A stretch of 64,000 nucleotides of DNA from Ictalurus punctatus (taxonomy: Eukaryota; Chordata; Actinopteri; Siluriformes; Ictaluridae). The stretch's first letter is position 1. Each line of letters begins with the position of its first letter. Below are positions 1-11,632 of the stretch, piece by piece. The stretch covers positions 7,557,186 to 7,621,185 of the forward strand of contig NC_030441.2 of assembly GCF_001660625.3 (NCBI RefSeq), read 5' to 3'. The position numbers and the translations under genes were made by a program. The notes beneath the pieces were generated by a model that worked only from the letters and a program-made list of their open reading frames with translations, did not search any database and was not told the origin of the DNA.

Positions 1-259
1 TGTCAGGAACATGCTTTGCACTTTATGGACGATTAACATACGCAGACAAGCACAAAGAAAATCAGCCTTTCTGAAACGTTTGTAAAACTCAGCTTGGCGT
101 ACACTTACAAGGTCTGAAGGCTCATTTACACTTAAGCGCGTGTGTGTGTGAGATCTAACACAGGATGCAGTGGGCAAATGAAGTTCACACTTGTTTTTCT
201 TTTTTAGACGAGGTGTTGATGATGATGCTGTTTTCCAGCCTGCCGCGCTTCATATGAGA
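1..259. other. 3' flank of mrpl16
   Basis: This stretch lies immediately downstream of the mrpl16 stop codon, which is on the minus strand. It probably holds the 3' untranslated region. I see no AATAAA-type signal on the minus strand here and no other gene. Confidence 0.4.
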
Positions 260-2834
260 TCAGACTCTGTCTGGATTGAAGAACTTTCCGGTGTAGCGGC
301 CATGATTGTGAAGATCGAACGGGCTGAGGACTTTGCGGATGCCCAGCATATTGGACCTGGCTATTCTCTCAAAGGTCCATGGGTTCTGGTTGTTGGCCTC
401 CCTCTCGGCTTGTTCCTGCTGCATGACAGTCAGACTCTCTCTGCTCACCACCTGTTTGAGAACACACGTATAAAAAAAACATTTTGCTGGAATATTTTAC
501 AGATCTCACAAAAATAAATACAATTATATAATATACATTTTACTTGGAGTTTACAAATAGGGTTTCACTGCGGTGGAGGTTTTACTGCATCACAGCATAG
601 TGCCATGTTGATGAACTGGACACAAAGAAAGTATGCTACCAGGAAAATATTTAATATACATACATTATTCACTACATGGCCAGAAGTATGTACACACCCG
701 ACCACTACACCCATGAACAATTGTGTTGTGTGTGAAATGTGTGAATTCATTCTGATGCTTGATTCGAATATTAAGCTGTTGACCTGTGGCTACATGATTT
801 TATGCATTGTGCTGCCACAGTATTATTTTATTTTTTATATTTTTAAATAACTGCATGAATGTGCAGGTGTACCTAATAAACAGGGGTATAAATATGAGGT
901 AATACACAGGCCAAATTCCCTTAGTCATTCATAACAATGGGTGAGACCGAGGAATATAGCTGTGATGTGCGGCAAAAGGTTGTTGAGCTTCACACAATGG
1001 GGCGTGTCTATAAGAAAACAGCACAAGCATTGAAAACGCCCATTTCACCATCAGGGCAATAATTAAGACGTTCCAGTCAACTGGAAATGTTATGAATCAA
1101 CCTGGAATTGGACGTGTGTCTATATCGTCTCAACACACTGTGAAGAGGACGGTTCGAGTGGACAAAAAATCTCCAAGGATCACAGCTGGAGAACTGCAGA
1201 AGTTAGTTGTGTCTTGGGGTCAGAAAGTCTCCAAAACTACAATCTGAAGTCACCGACATCACCACAAGCTGTTTGGAAGGGTTTAAAGAAAAAAGCCTCC
1301 ACTCTCATCCAAAAACAAACTCGAGCGTCTTCAGTGTGCAGACACTACTGGAACTTCAAATGGGATCGGGTTCTACGGTCAGATGAAACCAAAATAGAGC
1401 TTTTTGGTAATAAACACCAGAGGTGGTTTTGTCACACACAGAGAGGGAGCCATATGGAAAAGTACCTCATGCCCACGGTTAAATATGATGACGGCTCTTT
1501 AATGTTTTGGGCTGTTCTTCTGCCAGAGGACCTGGACATTTTGTTAGGATACATGGCATCATGGACTCAAATATCAACAGATATTAAATGAAAACCTGAC
1601 TGTCTCTGCCAGAAAGCTTAAAATGGGCCGTGGTTGGATCTTCCAGCAGGACAATGATCCAAAACATCCATCAAAATCAACACAAAAATGATTTACTGAC
1701 CACAAAATCAACCTCCTGTCATGGCCATCCCAGTCCCCTGACCTGAAACCCACAGAAAACCTGTGGGGTGAACTGAAGAGGAGAGTCCACCAGTGTGGAC
1801 CTCGAAATGTGAAGGATCTGGAGAGATTCTGTATGGAGGAACGCTCTCAGATCCCTCGCCATGTATTCTCCAACCTCATCAGGCGTTATAGGAGAAGACT
1901 CAGAGCGATTATCTTGGCAAAGGGAGGTAGCACAAAGTATTGACTAAAAGTGTGCCAATAATGGTTGCACACCTATATTAAGATATTTTTTATAAACCTG
2001 TATTGTGTTTGTATTTGTTTGATATCCATGAGAGCAGAGAATTTTTGTGAATTGTTTTTAACAAAAGATCAAACGCTTCAACAATAAAGACAATCTTTCA
2101 CAGCCTTTATTGCTCATCTTTAACTTTATCTTTAACTTTATCGTTATCTTTTAAGGGTGCCAATATTAGTGTAGCATGAATACAAATCTATATATCTACA
2201 TATCTAACAGACTAGCTAATCTCTCGACTGTCACACTCGACTGTCACAGTCCACTTATGTGCAGCGGAGACGATCGACGTACTTGCAGGACAAATATACT
2301 CGTGTGTGCTTGTGAAGACCAAAATAACACCATGAAGTCATACAACATTGTAAGCAGAATTAAACAAGCTGTTTAAAGACCTGTCGAGAACATTTCCACT
2401 CGATATACACCTCAATGATCAGCCTATAAAAAATGAAAAAATGGTCATCATCCCAGAAAATACTGAGCTTTAAAAAGTATCTGAGCTTTAAATCATTTCT
2501 GCACCCCCCCACCCCCCCCAAATTAATTATTCTGTTCATTCTGTCTGCTCCGTTTGTACCATTTTGACATTCTAGAGAACAGTGTGTTGATGAGGGGTAA
2601 ACAGGAAATACTGTACAAATGAATAAGACACAGTGTCCAGTAGAGTGTAGAGAATAGAAGTTAATGGGTGATTGGTTACAGCCAGGGTCATGGTTAAGAT
2701 ATAAATAATGTTTGCCCCCCCCCCCATGTGTAGTGTGCAGGCCTTTAGACTAGGGATGTCACGATACCAAAAATCTACTAGTCGGTACCGATACCACCAA
2801 AAGTACACGATACCAAAAGTCAATACAAAAATAA

Positions 2835-2869
<35 letters not shown>

Positions 2870-5392
2870 ATTAAAAAAACTCTCCTGGAGGACATCCTCC
2901 TCTGGATGATACTGGCGGGGGGGTGTATTTTAGTTATCAAACACTGTCTGACAATGAGTGGAGGTGCACTCCTAAACGCGCGCACGCACACACACATGCA
3001 CGCACACCTTATACTCTGAAAGCAAGCATTAGTTTCAGTTCACTGAGATGCTGGCAGGCCAAAAAGATTGATTAAAAGCATGAACAGGTGAATAATTATT
3101 AGTGACATGAGGCTACATTTAGCTGACAGGACCCGGGCTGAATGGCGATGCATGGTGGTCCATGAGGAGGTAGTTTATAACACTGCAATGTGTTAGCGTC
3201 GTTAACAAATAACCGGCTATCGCTAACATCACACGGAGCGTAACGTTAGCTGGTTTCACGGCCACAATGCAGCTGCCTCAAACAAACATAATATAGGACC
3301 GTCTTTCAGGTGCGTCGCCAAATTCCAGGCGTTTCCTCGCTTTGTTTGAAATGAACGACAGCAGCGGTTGCACACCGGAAACCGAGACTAGCTTTCCTCT
3401 CTTTTCCTCTCAACGAATCGGGGCCGAGCTAATCTTCTGTAGTTTTTCTCGTGTGCTTGTAGTTGTTCTTCTTCCTTACCAATTGTGGGCCGACTAAAAC
3501 ACTTGCGGGTATTTGCTGCCCCCTTCAAGTCCATAAGAATTGCAACCTCGGTACTTTCTTTAGAAGGGTTCCAACGCTAGTGCAGAAAAACAAGCACCGT
3601 CATGTTTTAAGAATGTTGGTACCGACTTGGTACCGAAGTATCTGTTCTTGTGACGTCCCTACTTTAGACATTCTCCCACACAATTCCTCCACTGGCCCTT
3701 CTCCATCACGGCCCCCTAATAGTCCCCATCTCTGAATCGGCTACATCACTCCCCTCTCTTCTCCACTAACAGCTGGCGTGTGCTGGGCGTTCTGGAGCAC
3801 CACGGCTGCGTCACATCAGCCAGGTGGATGCTACACACTGCTGGTGGTTGAGGAGATCCCCCCCCCCCCCCCCAATACTATGTAAAGCATTTCGAGTGGC
3901 TAGAAAAGCGCTATATAACATAAGAAATTATTATTATTACTACTAATACTACTACTTTATTATTTTATTTATATTTAAACGTTTTCAGTTTTGGGATTTT
4001 GTTTGCCGTTAATTGATATACTTTACTTTTAATCTATGCCTTAAAAGGATATGGAGGTCATATCCTTAAACAAATGATTGCAAAATTATTTCCTCCCAGC
4101 GAGGCCGAGCAGAAATAAATCTCCACTCATGTTGTGCGGAGCATAAAACTCAGAAACGTGTTAAAACACGAAACGATTAGCTCAGTTTTTGATTTCAGCG
4201 TTCGTGTGCGCGCATGCTGTTTTTGAAAGAGAGAGGGCTGATGGTTACATTAACATCCTATCACAGTGGTGATCGAAAACTCTAAAGAGAGAAAAAAATA
4301 TATATATATAAAAAAAATAAAAACAGCTGACGGACGTGTATGAGCCAGCACGGAGATAAAGGCAGGGAACAACTAAACTGTGCACTGTTGTTGCCTGGTC
4401 TGCGACCTGCCCAGTTTGATCCATGAGGAATTCCACAGCAGGAAGGTCATCCTGGCTTAACTCCATGTCAATATAATAACGCGTGTTTGGGAGCGGTTAT
4501 TAGGCAGCATTGCTGCAGTCATGAGCTCGGGTTTCTCTCTGTCTGGAGTTTCTGTGCATGGTCTTCCTGTGTTTGAATAGCATTACTCCGGGTTCTGGAA
4601 GGAAACCAGAGAACTCACAGTGGAGGACACGGCGGAGAACGTGCGAAACTCCACGCAGACAGGAATCCGAGCTCAGGCATCACAGCGCCATCCTTCAGAC
4701 TTTACTGCATGCGATATATGCGAATACATCCTATATAATCATTTATTCTGCATGAAAGACACACAAGCTGACGAGAACACTGACAAAAATCGAGTCAAAA
4801 GCAAACCTTGGCTGGGAAGGGCAGCTTCTTCGCCACTTCTTTAAGCACAGATTCCACCTCCCCGAGTTCAAGATGACCTCCGACCTCTACGATCAACCGG
4901 CCGCACTTTACCGGCGTAACATAGTGGTCGATCGCACCTTTTCCTCCTCCCATGCGCTGGCCCAGGCCTTTACGAGTAATCGGCTTGTAAGGAGCGTTAA
5001 TCCGCCAACGAGCAAAGGTGGTACGCGAGTCCATACGCCGATTAATAGTGAGCCTCATCATCTCCATATGACCCCAGTGCAGATATCCTCCACCCAGGGC
5101 CTAGAAAAAGCAATACGTTTAATAAACAAATGCTTCAGTATCTGTATGACAATCTACAAGGTGTCCCAAAAATCTCCATACATACATTAAAATGAACACA
5201 TTTGAGCAAAATGTCTTCCAAATTTTTTTCATACATAATTTATATAATATAAAAAATAAAAAAAATTCCCCAGATAGTGTTTAAGAACACTTTTGACAAC
5301 AAAAGAACGTATTGAAATCATTCTCACGGCTGGATCAGGAAGCTGTCGCTAGGTTGCGATGGACTTGAAGAGGAAACATATCGAGCACGTCT

Positions 5393-5433
<41 letters not shown>

Positions 5434-7383
5434 CACTTTTGCCAAACGTATTTACAAATTCAAAGAGACCGGAAGTGTCCTCGGACCGACCGAGAAGTCG
5501 AAGTCCACGAGCGTCCACTGACGAAGGCACAACCCAGGTGGTGCTGGCAAACGTGGTCCCCTCTGTACGGAGACTTTTGGGACACCCTGTCGTAATGTTT
5601 ACTTGGCATTCACATTTAATCAAGTTGAACAGCTAAAAGCAATTTAAAAATAAAATTAAAATGAGTATATTGAAAACTGAAAACTAACACACAGCAAATG
5701 TGACTGGTGTTTGGGAGGTGGGGGGTGATTCGTCTCCTCAGCGTGTCCCAAAATCCCACCCCAAATCCATCTCACCATAATGTCCATTCCATCCATCGAT
5801 TTTCTGTACCGCTTATCCTACAGGACCGCAGCGAGCCTGGAGCCTATCCCATACACTCATACCGAACGGACAATTTAGAGATGCCAATCAGCCTACAATG
5901 CACGTTTTTGGACTGCAGGAGGAAACCGCAGTACCCGGAGGAAACCCCACGCTCCCCATCACCATAACGTAACGGTCTTCTGTCCAGCCACACATGATTT
6001 TATGGAGATGCCGGTGATCCTGACACTTTCTACTCTCCAGATCTGCCTGATCCACCCTGCTGCCCTACCTCTGGATGGAGCACTCATCAACTGGAGGCTA
6101 CAGCCTGGAGATTGCTGAGGATGGTACCGCTTGGAGAAATGGTTTTGGGACCTCAATTCCACATGGACGTTCTCGCTGTGGTTGCTGGGACTACGGTTGC
6201 TGCGATGGCCTCGGGATTGCAATTACCACATGCAGTTTTTGCACTCAGGTCTCCTTTAGAGAACAGTGGACTAGTTCAACAAACAGACTTCATATAAACA
6301 CCATAACGAACTTTCTTTTACTTTCACACTATCCGTCGTGACCCAGATGAGGACGGGTTCCCTACTGAGTCTGCTTCCTCTCAAGGTTTCTTCCTCATAT
6401 CATCTTAGGGGTTTTTTCCTCACCACCGTCATCACCGGCTCACTCAAAAGGGATAAATTCACACACTTAAAATCTCTATCCTGTGTTTATATGTTTCCAG
6501 AAAGCTGCTTCGAGGCACTATCCATTGTTAAAAGCGCTATACAAATAAAATTTGATTGTTTTTAATTATTAAAAAAAACAACAACAGAGAATCAATATAT
6601 TGACAGTATACAGGGGTGGGGGTGGAACTAGGGGTGTAAGGAGAGTTCTGACCAGAATGCCATACTGTCCCCATCTGAACGTGTTGGCGGATTTAGCTGG
6701 ACCCTGGATGTCCCGCAGCTTCTTCATCTCCTTCTTGGCCTTTTTTAAATTAGGGACCTTATTGAAGAACTTGAGTTTGGGCCTCTCTGGTAAAACCACA
6801 TCTGTAGAAGACACAGCGGAAAGAAAGAAATAACGATGAGGTTTTAATCAAACAGCCGCCGTGCTTGAGATAACGTAGGGTGCTCATGTCACACATGGAA
6901 GTGAACTCTCCATGCTTCAACTCCACACTTGCACTTCTCAGCAACTCCTGTGACATTTAGAAATCAGCCCGAGAAACCGTTTATTCTTCCAAATTTATTC
7001 AGCAGACACAAAGATCGGTTAGTTTAAAGCAAATACCCTAATTCCAGTGCAGGTAAGAATCCAGTCATTGTTGTGATGTGTATAGAGGTCTTACCGCTGT
7101 AGTCTGGGGGAACATCATACGTCTTCAACCCAGCTGAGAGCACTTTCAAGGCATGCTGCTGCTGCAGGACAGCTGAATGTGGCACAGAAAAATCTCCCTT
7201 ATAAAACATTTTTGCTGCTTGACTTTATAATGCAATATCCGAACAAGAACACGCCTGGTTAAAACACACAGATAAACGCTTCCTAAACGTCTACAACACA
7301 TGCTGTTCTATTCATTTACCTTGCGCTTCCAGCCTCCTGCACGTCAGCCCTGAAAACACACTCCTAAACACCGAAAACATCAT
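260..7383 (-). CDS. mrpl16: Mitochondrial large-subunit ribosomal protein L16 (uL16m)
   Basis: Five coding exons, transcribed right to left: 7320-7383, 7095-7172, 6653-6801, 4807-5100 and 260-451. All junctions are GT-AG on the minus strand. They join to 777 bp (258 residues), close to the 251 I recall for human MRPL16. The product is the mitochondrial uL16 protein, near the peptidyl-transferase centre and tRNA path of the 39S subunit. The uL16 core is in exon 4, with the motif RMGGGKGAIDHYVTPVK. The last exon carries NNQNPWTFERIA and GIRKVLSP, both strongly conserved in MRPL16. The N-terminus begins with two ATG codons and is rich in Arg, Ser and Phe, as expected of a mitochondrial presequence. 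The exon 4 donor (GTTTGC) is weak. Intron 4 holds a Tc1 remnant and a hAT element; intron 3 holds two further repeats. Confidence 0.95.
889..2173 (+). mobile_element. Tc1-like transposon, 5'-truncated, family shared with 59460-60897
   Basis: A degenerate Tc1/mariner transposase lies on the plus strand. It starts near 937 (MGETEEYS), and a longer open stretch at 1214-1591 contains RSDETKIELFG, the DDE-region signature of fish Tc1 elements. Downstream, the phrases 'ccagcaggacaatgatcc' and 'cctgacctgaaaccc' encode the usual QQDNDP and SPDL motifs. Several stops and frameshifts break it, so it is inactive. The right end shows the TIR 'aagggtgccaatattagtg'. The left TIR is missing: homology to the second copy begins near 889. 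It lies inside mrpl16 intron 4. Confidence 0.85.
2174..2742. other. mrpl16 intron 4, unassigned
   Basis: No coding signal or recognised element. It contains C-homopolymer runs near 2507 and 2716. Confidence 0.4.
2751..3661. mobile_element. Non-autonomous hAT element with 8-bp target-site duplication
   Basis: The left end TAGGGATGTCAC is mirrored at the right end by GTGACGTCCCTA (one mismatch). The element is flanked by the exact 8-bp direct repeat CTTTAGAC at 2743-2750 and 3662-3669. An 8-bp duplication with short TIRs is the hAT signature. Both ends also share a GATACC/GGTACC-rich subterminal region. No transposase reading frame is visible in the 911 bp, so it would have been mobilised in trans. 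An (AAAT)n microsatellite lies inside at 2831-2871. Confidence 0.88.
2831..2871. repeat. (AAAT)n microsatellite
   Basis: About ten tandem AAAT units inside the hAT element. Confidence 0.9.
3770..3960. repeat. SINE-like repeat fragment with C-run and GCGCTATAT tail
   Basis: A degenerate repeat passing through a 16-base C run and ending in 'aaaagcgctatataa' followed by ATT repeats. This tail type is common to several fish SINE/LINE families. The left boundary is uncertain. Confidence 0.5.
4530..4690 (-). repeat. Diverged copy of the abundant GC-rich fish SINE-like repeat
   Basis: Contains 'ggttctggaaggaaacc' and 'gaacgtgcgaaactcc', recognisable as the head of the repeat found intact at 37765-38105, in reverse orientation. 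It is strongly diverged. Confidence 0.55.
5394..5431. repeat. (CA)n microsatellite
   Basis: An uninterrupted run of about 19 CA units within mrpl16 intron 3. Confidence 0.95.
5790..5966 (-). repeat. Abundant fish SINE-like repeat, reverse orientation
   Basis: Carries the core phrases 'taccgcttatcctaca', 'gagcctggagcctatccc' and 'gccaatcagcctacaatgc'. The same family occurs at 18150, 27310, 30390, 37765, 52365 and 58947. It resembles repeats described from catfish as Mermaid-like; that name is from memory. Confidence 0.8.
5975..6562. repeat. Dispersed repeat ending in GCGCTATACAAATAAA
   Basis: The last ~230 bp, from 'gaggacgggttcc' to 'gcgctatacaaataaaat', is nearly the same as 26910-27122. 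The upstream ~350 bp is typical of the same teleost family but is not repeated elsewhere in this window. It is not coding, despite short open frames on both strands. Confidence 0.7.
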
Positions 7384-8041
7384 CGATTATAATCTTACAA
7401 ATATCTATCCATTACTTTCATATTCATCTTCTAAGTGTCACAGAATTGTCGTTTCTTATTAACGCCTTATGCATTCAACAAGGTCGCAGCCATCTTTCTT
7501 AGACTGCATCCGGTGAAGCGTTCAAATACGTCCGCTGGAAACCAGGACCGTGGAAAAAGAGTTCCACTTACATAGACTGATTGTTTCAAAATTCAAAATC
7601 ATACAACATAGTTGTCTTATATTAACTACACGAACAAGTTTTCGTTATTTGTAGCCAGATATCGTTATTAAACCTTTTTACTCGTGAAGCAGGACGTCAA
7701 TAAAGCATATCTTGGGGGGGTCCTAACGTTGTTCATAAGCAGGATTTCTGTCATACTGAACCCTAATTTACGACTAGAAATACAAGTTGCAGTCATTCAT
7801 GATTAAAAAAAAAAAAAAACAAGTTGATAAATCATTAACGTTCAAGTCCAAAAGTTTATATTCAGCCTCCTGATTAAGGTGAAAGAAGTGCTTGCCATGT
7901 TAAACACCTGATTTCAATTAGCAATTAGCAAAAGACTACAAAAGAATCAGGTGTGGTTGAGAAAACACGACTAAGGGAAGCTAACGACCCCCATTTATTG
8001 TCTCTTACTTCCTGGAATAGTAGAACCCAAAGTGATTTTGT
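7384..8041. promoter_or_regulatory. Promoter region of mrpl16 and upstream region of the ARB2-like gene
   Basis: On the minus strand, 104-114 bp upstream of the mrpl16 start, AAGATGGCTGC (7486-7496) matches the YY1 consensus. ACCGGATGC (7506-7514) beside it is ETS-like. YY1 and ETS sites are usual in promoters of nuclear genes for mitochondrial proteins. An A-run lies at 7806-7819. The interval is short enough for the two divergent genes to share upstream sequence. No TATA box stands out. Confidence 0.5.
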
Positions 8042-8077
8042 ATGCTATTTGGTCGACATACTGCTCAGGTTATAAAG

Positions 8078-9034
8078 ATGGAGTGTTCTGAAGTAAGCAA
8101 TAAGACTCCATCAGACTTCCCATATTCCTTCACTGAGGATGGACGTCTCTGCCATATAGACACACTGAAACCATACAAGTTCTCGTTCCAGCTCAAGGAC
8201 GTCCAAGCGACTATGAGGGAACACACATCTCTTTGCTGCTACATCTCCCAGCATGTTTACAGCCTCTTTGAAAAAAAGTATAACCTGATCAAGGTGTACC
8301 TGGACAAAGGGAGCCAGTCTGATTTCCATCCTCCTGGTTTTGTCTACATGAGCCCAGGGGCTTTGGAACATCATGGTACATTGATGGTCCTGATCCAGGA
8401 TAAAGGCACTATAAGGTGTGGTGTGTGGAGTTGGAGAGCTGTAGCCAACGAAGGCCTAGAGAGAGGGAGTCAGATCCCATATGTGCGCTGGGCTTTGGGG
8501 GAGTCCTGTGCTGTTTTGTTGATGAACCCAAACGAAGGAGTAATGGCACCAGAGGAGCATGTGCAACAAGTGTGGGATCAGTTGCTGCTGAACAGCACTG
8601 CAGAGCAAATCACAGTGGTGGCACATGGTTACGGAGGCTTGGCTTTTGTTCAACTCCTGTGCTGTCGTTTGGAAGAGATCCAACAGCGGAAGTGTGCTGT
8701 GGCCTTCATCGATTCTTCGCACAGCCTGTGGCATCAGCCACTTGGAACTTCAGGACGTGACTGGATAAAGGTACATTCCAGTTCATGGGTACTGAGCAGT
8801 GAGCCAAAGAATCGGCTGGTGGGGTATCTCAAGGCAGGGTGCAGGATGATGTCAGCAGGGACACAGTGCCACGAGACGGCACCTGCTGCATGTATGGATT
8901 CAGTATTTCGTTTCATTGCCAAACTGATGAAGCCCGCGGTCGTCCCAACGCCGTTCTGCATTGTTACTAGAAGCAGGAGCCTCGGAGCGAGAAAGCTGAG
9001 TGGCATAACCGACCGAAACAATAATGCATCTTGA
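8078..9034 (+). CDS. ARB2-domain protein (FAM172A/ARB2A paralogue), intronless, probably catalytically inactive
   Basis: A single open frame of 318 residues from the ATG at 8078; an in-frame ATG at 8042 would add 12. It aligns end to end with the FAM172A/ARB2A alpha/beta-hydrolase-like domain. Matching pieces are PYSFTEDGRLCHI near the start, GSQIPYVRWA, LLMNPNEGV, AHGYGGLAFVQLL, DSSHSLWHQPLG and VLSSEPKN. ARB2A acts in nuclear co-transcriptional splicing and chromatin control with AGO2 and CHD7. As I recall ARB2A, the nucleophile elbow reads AHSYGG; here the Ser is Gly. The family's oxyanion strand IHGSG reads IQDKG. The acidic insert and the ER-retention-like C-terminus of ARB2A are absent. 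Because ARB2A is split into many exons, an intact single-exon copy suggests a retrogene. I assign no gene symbol. Confidence 0.82.
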   Translation: MECSEVSNKTPSDFPYSFTEDGRLCHIDTLKPYKFSFQLKDVQATMREHTSLCCYISQHVYSLFEKKYNLIKVYLDKGSQSDFHPPGFVYMSPGALEHHGTLMVLIQDKGTIRCGVWSWRAVANEGLERGSQIPYVRWALGESCAVLLMNPNEGVMAPEEHVQQVWDQLLLNSTAEQITVVAHGYGGLAFVQLLCCRLEEIQQRKCAVAFIDSSHSLWHQPLGTSGRDWIKVHSSSWVLSSEPKNRLVGYLKAGCRMMSAGTQCHETAPAACMDSVFRFIAKLMKPAVVPTPFCIVTRSRSLGARKLSGITDRNNNAS

Positions 9035-9447
9035 ATGAGGATACTTTAATAGAATGAGCATCATTACAACAGGGAATGCAGTGTATAATGTTTGGCTTAT
9101 TAAACAACTTCATGTACAGCATACAGACAATGTGTTTTATAACTCAATTTTACTTTTTAATGAAGTTTTTACAAGTATACAAATGCAAATTCATTTTTTA
9201 AAAAAGCAAAATGGTAGCATGTCATTTCATACATATGAAAAGCAGTAATGTAGGAATGAGAGCATCTGCTTTCAAAAACCAATCTAAAAGGCATTTCCTT
9301 AGGAAAGAACTATATTGTTGTTGGCATTCATTTGCTTTACAAATACAAGCAAACACCTCAAAGCCATGCTTTCGTCTTCATATCCTTTGTAATTAATCCC
9401 CCACTTTGCAAACCCAACCTCCAAATTTGCGGTGAAACAATTCACAG

Positions 9448-11632
9448 CTAAATCCCATGGTAGAGCAGATCATATTTAGGAATATTTTGTGGATCGATAG
9501 GACTTCGCACAATCAATTTTCCTCTCATGGCACCACGAAAGATCACCTCAATGAGATCAATGAAGTCTTGCTTGGTTTTAAAGCATCCGACAAACTTGGT
9601 ATGATCTGGAGACCTGGAGGAAGAAGATGTACAGAAGCTCAAGAACACAAATATATACTCAGTAGGTACTTTCTCAGGTGCACATTTCCTGTATCTGTAT
9701 TTGTTGGTTGTTTTTTATTTTCCTGACAAACCTAGCACATACATTCCCCTCTAAAACTATTGAAACAGCAAGGCCAATTCATTTGCTCCTGCTACACACC
9801 AAGAACATTTGGGTTTGAGATCAAAAGATGGATATGAGACGAGAGTTTAGGATTTCAGCTTTTATTTCCTGGTATTTACATCAAGACGTGTTAAACAACA
9901 AAACATAGAAGCTTTTGTATCAGACTACCCAACTTTTAGGTGAGCAAAAGTATAATAAAAAATAAGTCGAAGTAAATAACACTTAATATTTAGTTGCATA
10001 TCCCTTGCTGCATCAAGTCTGTGACTCAATTACATCACCAAAAGGTTGGCCTCCTTTTTTGTGATGCTTTTCAAGGATTTTACCAAATGCTGCTAAATTA
10101 GGTTAAGGTCTGGTGATTGACTTGCCAGTCTAAAACCTTCCACTTTATCCCCTGATGAAGTCTTTTGTTAAGTTGGCAGTGTGTTTTGGGTCATTTTCTT
10201 GCTGCATGACCAAGTTCCTCAGATTAATTTGGATGCATTTCTCTGTAAACTTCCAGACAAAATATACCTGTAAACTTCTGCATTAATTCTGCTGCAACCA
10301 TCATGAATTTCATCATCAATAAAGATTAGTGACCCTGTTCCAGAAGCAGCCATGCAACCCCAAGCTATGACACTATCTCCACCGTGTTTTGTATCATGAG
10401 CAGATCCTTTCTTTCTCCACACTTTTCTCTTTCCATCACGTTGGTAGAAGTTAATCTCGGTTGCAGAACTTTTGTGGCTCATCTCTCTATTTCTTTGCAA
10501 ATTCCAACCTGACTTTCTGATTCTTACTGCTGATGACTGGTTTTGCATCTTGTAGTATGGCCTCAATATTTCTGCTCTTGAAGTCTTCTTCCAAAGGTGG
10601 ATTGTGAGACCTTCACCCCTGTCCTGTGGAGATTGTTGATAATGCCACTGACTGTTGTTTTTGGGTTTTTCTTCACAACTCTCACGATGTATGCGTCATT
10701 AGCTGTTTTTGTTGTTTTCCTTGGCCGACGCCTTCAGTATCTATTGCTCAGTACACCAGTGATTTCTTTCTTTTTCTGGACACTCCAAATTGTTGACTCA
10801 AAATGCCTCCGATAGATTTTCCCTCTTTTCTCAGCTTCAAAGTGGCTTGCTTTTCTCCCATAGACAGCTCTCTGATCTTCCTGTTGGTTTATCCTTTTTA
10901 ACAACAAATACAGTCTTCACGGGTGAAACTGAAGGCTAAAACCAAGAGTAGATGTTCAGAGCTATTTATTTATTTATTTATTTATCTAGCCGGGACACAG
11001 CTGGGTTAGGGTTAGAAACACCTGTCGGTCTCATGTTCCATTATTCATGTTGTTGTCTGATACAAAATGCTACGTGTTGTTTAACACGTCTACATAAAGA
11101 TAGTAGAACTCCTAAACTCTTTTCTCGTGTTCATCATTTGATCTCAAACCCAAATGTCTTCAGTCAAAAACAAATGTCCGGACCTGGCTGATGCAGAAGT
11201 TCCAGCTGTTACTGAGTGGCTTTAATAATGGTGTACTCACCCATAATCAACCTTCATGTGCTGCCCATTGAAGAAGAAGACAGTTGAAGGAATATAACTG
11301 ATGTCAAAGTACCGGGTATAAACTGGCACTTTATCCACATCCACAAGATAGATAGAGGTCATGTTACTCAGGTCGTGGGAGGTTTTTGACAGCTGTCATG
11401 AAAAAGAGAAGGCATATTATTCGTCCAGCAGGACCCAGGCTGGATAACACTGTGTCAGAAAAGAAAAACACAAGCCAACTAGATTATTAGCACGACTTAC
11501 AATCTCGTCCAACTGCATGCAGACGGAGTCTTCATCTCGTCCGAAGCGCAACACCAGCACTTTCTCCGCGACTGCTTTAATGACATCATCTACATGCTTT
11601 TTACACGACAATTTAGGCAGAAACAAGCTCAT
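9448..11632 (-). CDS. txnl4b: Thioredoxin-like protein 4B (DIM1-like splicing factor)
   Basis: Three coding exons on the minus strand: 11501-11632, 11241-11392 and 9448-9613. They join to 450 bp (149 residues), the length I recall for human TXNL4B. The protein has a DIM1/U5-15kD thioredoxin fold without a CxxC redox pair and works in nuclear pre-mRNA splicing, with PRPF6 as known partner. Diagnostic motifs are VLVLRFGRDED in exon 1, SIYLVDVD and PSTVFFFNGQHMKVDYG in exon 2, and SPDHTKFVG, FIDLIEVIFRGAMRGKLIV and IPKYDLLY in exon 3. The RFGRDED and GSPDHTKF signatures separate it from TXNL4A. Intron 2 contains a Tc1-like element. The gene is head-to-head with trmt10c. Confidence 0.96.
9742..11178 (-). 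mobile_element. Tc1-like transposon in txnl4b intron 2
   Basis: A degenerate transposase on the minus strand (10219-10566) contains GGDSVIAWGCMAASGTGSL and KRKVWRKKG, typical of fish Tc1 transposases. The 'catttgggtttgagatcaaa' subterminal repeat near 9808 is mirrored near 11137. The left end follows a TA at 9740-9741 and begins 'cattcccctctaaaa'. The outer part of the right TIR is missing. Frameshifts make it inactive. Confidence 0.85.
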
